Position numbers and translations under genes: made by a program. Below the pieces are notes generated by a model that was given only the letters and a program-made list of their open reading frames with translations, searched no databases and had not been told where the DNA came from. 64,000 bases of DNA from NCBI RefSeq assembly GCF_026427355.1, contig NZ_CP102665.1:62001-126000 (forward strand), written 5' to 3'. Below, one piece after another: positions 56,108-63,898 of the stretch. Source of the stretch: Sphingobium sp. JS3065 (GTDB taxonomy: Bacteria > Pseudomonadota > Alphaproteobacteria > Sphingomonadales > Sphingomonadaceae). Each line of letters begins with the position of its first letter. Positions within the stretch are counted from its first letter, which is position 1.

Positions 56108-56881
56108 ATGCCGTTGTTCAACGACATTTTCGGACTGTCGCATCAGGTCGCGGTTGTGACAGGCGCTGGCAGCGGGCTGGGCCGAATCTTTTCCTACGCT
56201 CTGGCGGAGGCCGGGGCGGATATCGTCATTATCGATATCAATCCAACTGGATTGGAAGAAACGGCCGCGCATGTCCGCTCGCTCGGTCGCCAAGTCCATT
56301 CCTTCACCGCAGATGTCGCGGATGAAGGGAAAGTCGCTGCCATATTTGCGGAGATCGAAAGGAATATCGGTCCGGTCGATATCCTGGTGAATAATGCCGG
56401 TATCGGCGAGGCATTCCGGGGGATGATCCACGAGTATCCGACAGAGGATTGGCAGCGGATGCTGAATATCAATCTGAACAGCGTATTCTACTGTTCCCGT
56501 GAAGTGCTGAAGGGAATGCATCTCCGGCGCAAGGGCAAGATCATCAACATCTCGTCCATATGGGGACTGGTGGGCGGCGGCTTCCTGAATGCTGGCGGTT
56601 ATGCCACCACCAAAGGGGCCGTCGTCAATCTGACCCGCGAAATGGCGCTTGAATATGCGCCGCATAATATTCAGATCAACGCCATCTGTCCGGGCTTTCA
56701 CCGGACGGGATTGGGCACGAACGATCCGGATTTCGTTCGCCTGATGGAAAGCCACACCCCGGCTGGACGCATCGCCGAACCCAGCGAACTGCAGGGCACG
56801 ATACTCTATCTGGCCTCATCGGCGTCCGATTTCATGAGCGGCTCGATCATTGCCGTCGACGGCGGGTTTGTAGCGCAATAG
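56108..56881 (+). CDS. SDR family oxidoreductase (classical)
   Basis: The 257-residue product has the classical SDR motifs: TGAGSGLG, then VNNAGIG, Ser in INISSIWG, and YATTK, ending SIIAVDGGFVAQ. It sits six bases after the BVMO gene, as expected if it supplies the ketone for Baeyer-Villiger oxidation by oxidising an alcohol. Cofactor preference is probably NAD(H), from the Asp after the second strand (IVIIDINP). It is followed by 88 bases and another SDR. Confidence 0.9.
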   Translation: MPLFNDIFGLSHQVAVVTGAGSGLGRIFSYALAEAGADIVIIDINPTGLEETAAHVRSLGRQVHSFTADVADEGKVAAIFAEIERNIGPVDILVNNAGIGEAFRGMIHEYPTEDWQRMLNINLNSVFYCSREVLKGMHLRRKGKIINISSIWGLVGGGFLNAGGYATTKGAVVNLTREMALEYAPHNIQINAICPGFHRTGLGTNDPDFVRLMESHTPAGRIAEPSELQGTILYLASSASDFMSGSIIAVDGGFVAQ

Positions 56882-56969
56882 CGCGGGCCGACGTGAGAAG
56901 TGGGATCAAGCGCAAGGATTCGCGGAAATTTTTGCAAGCGCTCAAGATCAACTGATTAAAGGACAGAAA

Positions 56970-57728
56970 TTGGCTAACAAGATTGCACTTATCACGGGCG
57001 CAAGCCGTGGCCTCGGTCGCAACATGGCGCTTCATCTGGCGCGGCGCGGGGTCGATATTATCGGCACCTATCGCAGCAGCAGTGCCGAGGCGGAGGGTTT
57101 GAAGCAGGAAATTGAAGCCATCGGCGGGAACGCAGCAATGCTTGCGCTCGATGTCACGGACATTGCGCAGTTTCCGGCATTTGCCGATCATGTTGTCCAG
57201 ACGCTGAAGGCACGCTTCGACCAGGAAAGGTTCGATTTTCTCGTCAACAACGCCGGCGTCGGTATCGCCGCCAATTTCGCGGATATCACGCCGGACGAGT
57301 TCGATACGCTGGTAGCGGCGCATTTGCGTGGGCCAGTCTTCCTGACTCAGCGGCTTCTGCCAAGGATCAAGGATGGCGGCCGCATTCTCAATGTCTCGTC
57401 AGGTTTCGCGCGTTTCACGTTGCCGGGATACAGCGTTTATGCGGCGTTGAAGGCAGCGATCGAGGTGATGAGCCGCTTCATGGCCGTCGAGCTTGGTGAG
57501 CGCCAAATCCGGGTGAATGCCATTGCGCCCGGCGCGATCGCGACCGATTTCGGCGGTGGCGCCGTGCGGGATAATGAGGCGGTAAACGCATTTGTGGCGC
57601 AGGGGATCGCCTTGGGCCGCGTAGGGTTGCCGGACGATATCGGCGGCGCCGTTGCGGCGATCCTGTCGGACGAAATGGGTTGGGCTAACGGCACGACATT
57701 CGACATATCGGGTGGGCAGATGCTCTGA
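56970..57728 (+). CDS. SDR family oxidoreductase (3-oxoacyl reductase-like)
   Basis: The start is TTG 56970, preceded by AAAGGACAG. The 252-residue product has TGASRGLG, VNNAGVG, Ser in NVSSGFAR and YAALK, and ends GTTFDISGGQML. A Thr-Tyr-Arg after the second strand (IIGTYRSS) suggests NADP(H) rather than NAD(H), so it may run as a reductase. It belongs to the group downstream of the BVMO gene. Confidence 0.88.
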   Translation: MANKIALITGASRGLGRNMALHLARRGVDIIGTYRSSSAEAEGLKQEIEAIGGNAAMLALDVTDIAQFPAFADHVVQTLKARFDQERFDFLVNNAGVGIAANFADITPDEFDTLVAAHLRGPVFLTQRLLPRIKDGGRILNVSSGFARFTLPGYSVYAALKAAIEVMSRFMAVELGERQIRVNAIAPGAIATDFGGGAVRDNEAVNAFVAQGIALGRVGLPDDIGGAVAAILSDEMGWANGTTFDISGGQML

Positions 57729-57852
57729 TCGATTTCATCGGCCTTCTGTGTTGCGCTGACATGGGGGCCCGGCGCGGCTTTCTGGTTGGGGCGGGAAGGC
57801 AAGAATCGCCTTGCACGGGCAGGATCTACCCGTTACATTTGTACTATAGGTA

Positions 57853-57862
57853 GAACTAGTTT
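57853..57862. promoter_or_regulatory. GAACTAGTTT, variant of the shared operator
   Basis: Nine of ten positions fit GAACNNGTTC, 51 bases upstream of the SDR start. The left flank CTATAGGTA resembles other sites, and a TTGTACAA palindrome overlaps its right end (57861-57868). Confidence 0.4.
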
Positions 57863-57913
57863 GTACAAGAGAACTATAAATGGTCTGACGGCCGCAGAGG
57901 ATAGGGTGAAGCC

Positions 57914-58897
57914 ATGGAAGAATTGAGGTTCGATGGCCGTGTGGCGATCGTCACTGGTGCGGGGCGTGGTCTTGGTAGGGCGCATGCTCTCCTGCTTGCT
58001 TCGCGCGGCGCACGCGTCGTGGTCAACGACATCCGCTCGCCTCAGCGCGCGAACGAGGCCAGCGCTTCACCGGCGGACGATGTCGTGCAGGAGATTATCG
58101 CAGCGGGAGGCGACGCGGTTGCCTCCCATGACAGCGTCGCCACGCCCGAGGGTGCCGCAGCGATCGTCAAGACCGCGATCAACGCCTATGGCCGCGTCGA
58201 CATTTTGATCAACAATGCCGGCATCTGTAACTGGGCACCGTTTCCCGAGATCTCGTATAGCGAATTTCAGGAGATGAGGCAGGTTCACTATGATGGGCCG
58301 TGGCTGATCACGCAGGCGGCCTGGCCGCACATGGTGAAGCAGAATTACGGTCGTATCCTGTTCATCACCTCGCATGTGGGTCTTGCCGGAATGCCGCATG
58401 GCGCCCATTACGGATCGGCGAAGTGGGCCGCCGCAGGCCTGTCGCGAATGCTTTCGTTCGAGGGTGGCTCGGCCGACATCAAGTCCAACGCCCTTGGCGT
58501 ATTCGGCTATACACGATTGCTGATCGATGGCTTTTTCAAGCCGGAATCCGACAAGGATACGGGGCTTGAAAAGATGGAGGGCGAGCGCTGGTGGGAGCGT
58601 AACCTTCGGTGCGAGCAAGTCTCGCCGGTCGCGGCATGGCTGGTCCATGAGAGCTGCTATCTGAACGGCGACATGCTCGATACAGGCGCGGGCCACACAT
58701 TCCGGCACATTCTTTCGACGACGGAGGGCTACACCAACCCCAAGCTGACGCTGGAGGATGTGAACGAACATATGGCGGACATCCTGGATGACCGACGCAC
58801 CAATGTGTGGGGCAGCGTCAACGAAGCCCTGCAGAACCGGCTTCAGAAGCTGCAATTGGCGGGCGTCGAACCGATGGACACTGTCTATGCGGATTGA
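57914..58897 (+). CDS. SDR family oxidoreductase, long type (paralogue of 22610-23578)
   Basis: The 327-residue product shares the whole length of the SDR at 22610, from LRFDGRVAIVTGAGRG to the C-terminal LTLEDVNEHMADIL. Catalytic YGSAK, Ser in FITSHVG and NNAG (LINNAGICNW) are present. An insertion of a few residues (QRANEASASP) before the third strand distinguishes it. It lies between the BVMO and the second FMO gene, so in the duplicated scheme it belongs to module B. The start follows GGGTGAAGCC. Confidence 0.9.
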   Translation: MEELRFDGRVAIVTGAGRGLGRAHALLLASRGARVVVNDIRSPQRANEASASPADDVVQEIIAAGGDAVASHDSVATPEGAAAIVKTAINAYGRVDILINNAGICNWAPFPEISYSEFQEMRQVHYDGPWLITQAAWPHMVKQNYGRILFITSHVGLAGMPHGAHYGSAKWAAAGLSRMLSFEGGSADIKSNALGVFGYTRLLIDGFFKPESDKDTGLEKMEGERWWERNLRCEQVSPVAAWLVHESCYLNGDMLDTGAGHTFRHILSTTEGYTNPKLTLEDVNEHMADILDDRRTNVWGSVNEALQNRLQKLQLAGVEPMDTVYAD

Positions 58898-59054
58898 AGG
58901 GGGTGTCGCGGCCAAGGGGGATGAAGCTCTGGCCGCGCCGTCCTGTCGGCATGAGAGCCGCGAGGGTGCAGGGCGGGGTTGAGCATGGCCGCAAATATGA
59001 GCGGCTTTCAACGGTCGGCTGGACGCCGGGCCGGATGACCGAGTGGGATGAACG

Positions 59055-60836
59055 ATGAACAACGAGACCGTTTCGGCCGGCAACGGGTCGGACATGTTTG
59101 ACAAATGGTGCGCCTCATTCAACGCCGCGGTGGCCGCAGACGATAGCGCCGCGCTGGGCGCGCTGTTTGCGGAAGACAGCTATTGGCGGGACATGCTCAC
59201 GCTCGACGAGCGTATCCAGACCGCCCATGGCCCTGCCGCCATCGCCGACATGTTCGCCGGCAGGGCCAGCCCGGCAACGTCCCTGCGTATCACTTCCCTG
59301 GGCGATGCCAGGAAGGAGAAGATCCCTGGGGTCGGCGATGTCGAGGGCAAGTTTGTCCGGTATGAGACAGACAGGGTCCTTGGGCATGGCTATCTCCGCC
59401 TGGGGTCTGGATTACAGCAGGCGTTCACACTCGTTACCGCAGTGCGCGAGTTGAAGGGATATCCCGAAAAATCGCTCACCCACCGTGACAGCGAATCTCA
59501 TCGTTCGGGTCCGGAGGCCGTGAGCAACTGGCTCGACAAACGCGTCGAGCATCTGACGTACAAGGATCGCGATCCCCAGGTTTTGATCGTTGGCGCGGGC
59601 CATGCCGGCTTGACGGTGGCGGCGCGCCTGCAACATCTTGGCGTTGACGCGCTGATCATCGACCGGTCGGATCGGGTCGGCGACAATTGGCGCTCGCGCT
59701 ATCATTCGCTGACGCTGCATAACGAGATTTGCTGCAATCACTTGCCCTACATGCCGTTCCCGGAAAGCTGGCCGGTCTTTCTTCCGAAGGACAAGCTTGC
59801 GGGGTGGCTGGAATATTATGCCGAAGCGATGGAGTTGAACGTCTGGAACCGGACGACATTCCTGAGCGGCGAATATGATGAGGCCGCAGGCCGCTGGACC
59901 GCGCGGGTGGAGATGGCCGACGGATCGGTTCGCACCATGCATCCCTCTCACGTCATCATGGCGATCGGCGTCAGCGGTATTCCGAACATTCCCGTCATTC
60001 CCGGTCAGGACGACTTCCGAGGCCAGATACTGCATTCCAGCGCTTTCAACAGCGATGTCGATGTCGCGGGCAAGGCGGTCGTGGTCGTGGGTGCCGGCAC
60101 CAGCGCGCATGACATCGCCCAGGACGTCTATCTTCGCGGCGGCAAGCCGGTGCTGGTGCAGCGTTCGTCGGTGACGGTCGTGAGTGTTGAGCAATCCGGT
60201 CTGGCCTATGGCGCATTCCGCCGGTTCGAAGGGCAGCAATCGATCGAGGAAACCGACCTCATGGTCGCCAACCCGTTCGACCTGGTTCGTCGGGTGCATG
60301 GCGAATTGAGCAAGACCATGGCGGAGGGGGACGCGGACCTGCTGCGAAAGCTGGAGAAGGTCGGCTTCCTGCTGGACAATGGCGAGGACGATACCGGCTT
60401 CTTCATGAAGCTGATACGCAGTTTGAGCGGCTATTATCTGAATGTCGGCGCCTCCGACCTGATCATCGAGGGCAAGATCGGGCTGAGGGCCGGTGTCCGG
60501 CTGGAAAGCCTGGGCACGGATACCGCCATTCTCTCGGACGGCACGCAATTGGAGGCCGATCTGGTGGTCCTGGGTACGGGCTATCGTCCGCTCCAGGACG
60601 CGGTAGGTTCGATGTTCGGCCCGGAAGTCGCTGAAAAGGTCGGCCCGATCTGGGGGCTTGGCCCGGACAATGAAATGATGGGCATGTGGGCTCGTACTGG
60701 CCAGCCCGGCTTTTTCGTGGCGGGCGGCACCTTCACCATGTCGCGCTTCTATTCTCGCCTGACCGCTCTCCTCATCAAGAGTGATCTGGTCAAGAGCGAG
60801 CAGAACGGGGATCGCGAGCATCTCGTCGCGGCCTGA
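59055..60836 (+). CDS. FAD monooxygenase with N-terminal NTF2-like domain (paralogue of 40065-41885)
   Basis: The 593-residue product has an NTF2-like domain over residues 12-130 (FDKWCASFNAAVAADDSAAL, then YWRDMLTLDE) and a class B FMO body: VGAGHAG near 181, the fingerprint FRGQILHSSA near 328, VVVGAGTSAHDIA near 350 and LGTGYRP near 515. Long stretches are near-identical to the 40065 enzyme (VGFLLDNGEDDTGFF against VGFLLDNGEDDSGFY). The two enzymes must catalyse related steps. The NTF2 domain may form a lid over the substrate or bind it. The gene is followed by the maleylpyruvate isomerase homologue. Confidence 0.88.
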   Translation: MNNETVSAGNGSDMFDKWCASFNAAVAADDSAALGALFAEDSYWRDMLTLDERIQTAHGPAAIADMFAGRASPATSLRITSLGDARKEKIPGVGDVEGKFVRYETDRVLGHGYLRLGSGLQQAFTLVTAVRELKGYPEKSLTHRDSESHRSGPEAVSNWLDKRVEHLTYKDRDPQVLIVGAGHAGLTVAARLQHLGVDALIIDRSDRVGDNWRSRYHSLTLHNEICCNHLPYMPFPESWPVFLPKDKLAGWLEYYAEAMELNVWNRTTFLSGEYDEAAGRWTARVEMADGSVRTMHPSHVIMAIGVSGIPNIPVIPGQDDFRGQILHSSAFNSDVDVAGKAVVVVGAGTSAHDIAQDVYLRGGKPVLVQRSSVTVVSVEQSGLAYGAFRRFEGQQSIEETDLMVANPFDLVRRVHGELSKTMAEGDADLLRKLEKVGFLLDNGEDDTGFFMKLIRSLSGYYLNVGASDLIIEGKIGLRAGVRLESLGTDTAILSDGTQLEADLVVLGTGYRPLQDAVGSMFGPEVAEKVGPIWGLGPDNEMMGMWARTGQPGFFVAGGTFTMSRFYSRLTALLIKSDLVKSEQNGDREHLVAA

Positions 60837-60899
60837 CATGCGCAGGGCGGCCTGCGCCAATGCGACTGAATTTCACCCTTATGGCGGATTGCGTTTCTC

Positions 60900-61535
60900 A
60901 TGGCTGACCCAGTGCTGCACGGATATTTCCGATCGACCGCTTCCTATCGCGTGCGGATTGCGCTCAATCTGAAGGAGGTCGCCTATGCCGACGCCTTCCA
61001 CCATCTGCGCAAGGGCGAGCAGCGAGCGCCTGAATATCTGGCGCTGAATCCGCAAGGGTTGCTGCCCGCACTGGTAGTGGACGGCACGGTTCTGACGCAG
61101 AGCCTGGCGATCTGCGAATATCTCGACGAAACGGTCGCAGGGCCCAAGCTGTTGCCGGACGATGCGCAGCGGCGATCCAGGGTTCGGGCGGCGGCGCAGG
61201 TCATCGCCTGCGACATTCATCCCGTGCAGAATCTCAAGATCCTCGACCGGCTCCGCGGGTTGGGCCTTTCGGGCGAACAGGTGAATGAGTGGGCGCGGCA
61301 GGTGATCGAGGAGGGCCTCGACGCCTTCGACAGGCTGATCGCCGGGGAGAGCGGTCCCTATTGCTTTGGCGATCAGGTCACGCTGGCCGACATCTGCCTG
61401 GTGCCGCAATTGGTGAATGCACGACGTTTCGGCGTGGACATCCGCTGGCCGCGACTGGCGGCGGTGGAGAAGGCGTGCCTGGCGCTGGCCGCGTTCAGCA
61501 AGGCCGCCCCGGAAAATCAGCCGGACGCGGAATAA
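60900..61535 (+). CDS. Maleylpyruvate/maleylacetoacetate isomerase (zeta-class GST)
   Basis: The 211-residue product has an N-terminal thioredoxin-like domain with the zeta motif STASYRVRIALNLK near residue 12 (family form SSCSxRVRIAL; the second Ser is Thr here), the cis-Pro region NPQGLLPALVVDG and TQSLAICEYLDE. The C-terminal helical domain has DQVTLADICLVPQL. The enzyme isomerises maleylpyruvate to fumarylpyruvate with glutathione. It supplies the step between the gentisate dioxygenase homologues and the FAH hydrolase, although it lies 15 kb away. Confidence 0.92.
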   Translation: MADPVLHGYFRSTASYRVRIALNLKEVAYADAFHHLRKGEQRAPEYLALNPQGLLPALVVDGTVLTQSLAICEYLDETVAGPKLLPDDAQRRSRVRAAAQVIACDIHPVQNLKILDRLRGLGLSGEQVNEWARQVIEEGLDAFDRLIAGESGPYCFGDQVTLADICLVPQLVNARRFGVDIRWPRLAAVEKACLALAAFSKAAPENQPDAE

Positions 61536-61567
61536 GCGGCGCTCCGGCCAGCTCGCGTTGGCGCAAT

Positions 61568-61593
61568 GGCGCCGGGGATATGTCCCCGGCGCC
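61568..61593. terminator. Bidirectional hairpin between convergent operons
   Basis: A perfect 11-bp stem (GGCGCCGGGGA with TCCCCGGCGCC) closes TATG. It lies between the isomerase gene (ends 61535) and the racemase gene (ends 61599), serving both. Confidence 0.6.
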
Positions 61594-61598
61594 GCTCC

Positions 61599-62360
61599 TT
61601 AACGGCGGCCCCACAGGCCGCGAGTGGTTTTGACAGGCTGTCCCGCCGCCTTCAGGTCGACCAGCGTTTCGATCGTCTTCGTCGCGGCGGCCAGGGGCAG
61701 GATCAACGGTACGCCGTCAATCTCCCTGACCCCGGCGGCCTCACCCACCAAGACGGAAACCAGCCCGCAACTGATGATGAGAACGTCCGCGCCGTCGCGA
61801 ATGAAGCTCTGCGCAACAGGCTCCACGACCTCCATCAGCCGTTCGATCCGTCCTTCCAGAAACCAGCCGACCGCCTCATTCTCGGTCGTCGGGATGGCGC
61901 GTGCAGGAGCGGCGGATATGACACTATCCTGGAAGCCGTATGAACGGATCATGTCCTCCAGGATCGGGACATGGCGCTGCCCGATGGTCATGACGCCAAT
62001 GCGGCGTCCCACGAATTTTGCGAGAGCCAGCGAGCTTTCCGCCAGTCCGACAACGGGAATGTCGAGCTTCTGACGGGCAGGCCATAGCGCGCTGTCGAAA
62101 AAGCAGGCGCTTACCAAGCCATCCATGCCGCCGGCGACAACGGTCTTCATATTTTCGAAGATGACGTCATCATTGTTGAACCGGTCGGACAGGTTCGCAA
62201 GAAGATCAATGTCTCGCAGACCCTTGACGGCAGGATACATGTCGAACTGCGTGTCGGGCCGTTTGACCTCTCCGATAACTTTACGAATTCGCGCCATCAC
62301 CTGGCTGAAATGAGGGTCGTCGATATCATAATCGACCGGAACCTGATAAGCGATCTTCAT
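61599..62360 (-). CDS. Asp/Glu/hydantoin racemase family protein
   Basis: The 253-residue product has the two active-site Cys residues of the family, Cys86 (GLVSACFFDS) and Cys198 (VLIISCGLVS), placed in the two pseudo-symmetric halves. The N-terminus MKIAYQVPVD and the segment RRIGVMTIGQRHVP are typical. Besides racemases, the family includes maleate isomerases and arylmalonate decarboxylases, so an isomerase step on an unsaturated diacid is possible in this setting. It lies 44 bases downstream of an SDR on the same strand. Confidence 0.85.
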   Translation of the reverse strand: MKIAYQVPVDYDIDDPHFSQVMARIRKVIGEVKRPDTQFDMYPAVKGLRDIDLLANLSDRFNNDDVIFENMKTVVAGGMDGLVSACFFDSALWPARQKLDIPVVGLAESSLALAKFVGRRIGVMTIGQRHVPILEDMIRSYGFQDSVISAAPARAIPTTENEAVGWFLEGRIERLMEVVEPVAQSFIRDGADVLIISCGLVSVLVGEAAGVREIDGVPLILPLAAATKTIETLVDLKAAGQPVKTTRGLWGRR

Positions 62361-62404
62361 TGTTCAATCCCTTATTTCATGAATATCGTTGACGGTGACT
62401 TGAA

Positions 62405-63163
62405 TCAGTGCATGTGCAGCCCGCCGTTGATGTCGAGCGTGGTGCCTGTGACATAGGATGCGTCCTGTGAAACGAGAAAGGAGACGCCTGCCGCGATTTC
62501 CCGCGGATCGGCGAACCGCCCCATCGGCGTACCCTTGGCCAGCGCCGCGCGCGCTTCCTCGCTCGTCATCTTGAAAAATACGGGCGTGCCCACCGCGCCG
62601 GGCGACACCGCGTTGACGGTGATGTCGTGCGCTGCAAGCTCATACGCGGCCACGCGCGTCAGCCCCAGTACGGCCGCCTTGGTGGCGGCATAGGCTACGC
62701 CTGTGGGGTCGCCCGCCTGCTGTCCCGACCCGGAGGCAAAGGTGACGATCCGTGTATGGGGCAGGGGGTTCGCCAGCCGCTGGGCCGCGAACTTTCGTAC
62801 GCAAAAGAATGTACCGGTGATGTTGAGCGCAAAGGTCTTGTCCCAGATCGCCGTCGGGAACTGGGCGATGTTCGGAACGTTCGCGGGGTCCACGAAAATC
62901 GCGCCTGCAACCACCACCAATATGGCCGCGGGAGATAATTCCTCGATGCGGTCCATGAGCGATTCAACCTGCGCCTCTTCGGTGACATCGGTCGCGAAGG
63001 CTTGATGGCCATCGCCTGGCAGCGCGTGGACCAGATCCCGCGCGCTTCCATGGTCCAGGTCCGCCAGCATGATCTTGTAGCCATCTGCTGCCAGCCGCTC
63101 GCAAACGCTTTTGCCGATGCCGTTAGCGCCGCCGATTATGATCGCCGTCCTTGTTACTGTCAC
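62405..63163 (-). CDS. SDR family oxidoreductase
   Basis: I start at GTG 63163 because GGAG lies seven bases upstream; an earlier GTG adds five residues. The 252-residue product has GGANGIG, a VVAG element in place of NNAG, Ser in TFASGSGQ and catalytic YAATK, ending TTLDINGGLHMH. It is upstream of the racemase in one unit. A terminator separates it from the VOC gene. Confidence 0.87.
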   Translation of the reverse strand: MTVTRTAIIIGGANGIGKSVCERLAADGYKIMLADLDHGSARDLVHALPGDGHQAFATDVTEEAQVESLMDRIEELSPAAILVVVAGAIFVDPANVPNIAQFPTAIWDKTFALNITGTFFCVRKFAAQRLANPLPHTRIVTFASGSGQQAGDPTGVAYAATKAAVLGLTRVAAYELAAHDITVNAVSPGAVGTPVFFKMTSEEARAALAKGTPMGRFADPREIAAGVSFLVSQDASYVTGTTLDINGGLHMH

Positions 63164-63259
63164 TCTACAACTCCGCACAGGCGATAAGAAGCATCAACAG
63201 CTTGGTCGCCATTCCACAAAGGCAGACGGCAAGAAGACTGTGGAAGTCCTCCGCAATCT

Positions 63260-63300
63260 AAAAAGCCCCACGCCGCGCCGGGATATGGGCGGCGCAGGGC
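63260..63300 (-). terminator. Intrinsic terminator of the VOC gene
   Basis: Read on the minus strand, a GC-rich stem (CCTGCGCCGCC with GGCGCGGCGTGGGG, allowing mismatches) is followed by TTTTTA. It lies 40 bases after the VOC stop. Confidence 0.55.
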
Positions 63301-63341
63301 CGGGGGAGGAGCACGCACCGCTGCTCTCCCGCAATTTCAGC

Positions 63342-63812
63342 TCAAAGGCCGAAGGCGGCTTTCCAGCCCTCTACCGTAACACTACGTTCAAGCCGGGCCG
63401 TCTCGACAGGATCGGTCAGTTCGAGGAGAAATTTGCCCTCTACCCACAGTTCAAGAACGCTGAATCCGTCTTCTCCGGGGATACGGACGCTGGGATATGC
63501 GGGCCAACCCACTTCCTTGGCGATTTCCAGTATCTCTTCTTTCGGCATATCGACACAAATGCCGATGTGAACTTCTGAGTGGCGGGTAGGGGATTCCGCA
63601 CGCGCGCCAAGGATCACTTCGTCGTTGTCGGGGATCAGGACGGTCCCCCGGGGCGTGCATTCGAGTTGTAGCGACTGGTCTTTCGACCACGCCATCCACG
63701 CATCCGGCCCACCCGGCGGAAAGCGCGTCAGTTCACCTCCAAAGATGCGGCTAAGCGTTTCTGCCGCCTTCTTCGGATCATCGGCCGGTATCGAGCAATG
63801 CTGAAATTTCAT
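63342..63812 (-). CDS. VOC (glyoxalase/extradiol-fold) family protein
   Basis: ATG 63812 with GGAG eight bases upstream gives 156 residues (MKFQHCSIPADDPKKAA...); an upstream start at 63917 would run through the promoter. The strand-helix-strand repeats with His5, the His in SEVHIGICVDMP and the Glu in GKFLLELTDP fit the paired beta-alpha-beta modules of the vicinal oxygen chelate fold. It is larger than a single glyoxalase module. Without clearer metal residues I cannot choose between lyase, isomerase or ring-cleavage. It carries the shared GAACATGTTC operator in its promoter, so it belongs to the catabolic regulon. Confidence 0.8.
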   Translation of the reverse strand: MKFQHCSIPADDPKKAAETLSRIFGGELTRFPPGGPDAWMAWSKDQSLQLECTPRGTVLIPDNDEVILGARAESPTRHSEVHIGICVDMPKEEILEIAKEVGWPAYPSVRIPGEDGFSVLELWVEGKFLLELTDPVETARLERSVTVEGWKAAFGL

Positions 63813-63888
63813 AATCCCACTCCTTGCACTGGTAATTGGCGCTTGCTCAAACCTGACATTGGTCGGAACCGCGTTAATTCCACTATAT

Positions 63889-63898
63889 GAACATGTTC
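63889..63898. promoter_or_regulatory. GAACATGTTC palindrome, shared operator (exact copy 3)
   Basis: An exact copy 77 bases upstream of the VOC start on the minus strand. It is flanked by ATATAT on one side and TATAA on the other. Plus-strand sequence to the right (63900-64000) may begin another gene beyond the window. Confidence 0.6.

Noticed and set aside
54137..56755. An 872-codon open frame on the minus strand under the BVMO and SDR genes
   Set aside because: It is the exact antisense of two clear genes with intact motifs. Long antisense frames are common in high-GC sequence, and the translation is low-complexity in Arg, Asp and Gly without any family pattern.
59412..60860. A 482-codon frame on the minus strand under the second FMO
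   Set aside because: Antisense of a conserved flavin monooxygenase; translation has no recognisable pattern.
39915..63898. GAACATGTTC sites as LexA (SOS) boxes
   Set aside because: Alphaproteobacterial LexA boxes are direct repeats with seven-base spacing (GAAC-N7-GAAC or GTTC-N7-GTTC). These sites are compact palindromes and lie before catabolic genes, not repair genes.
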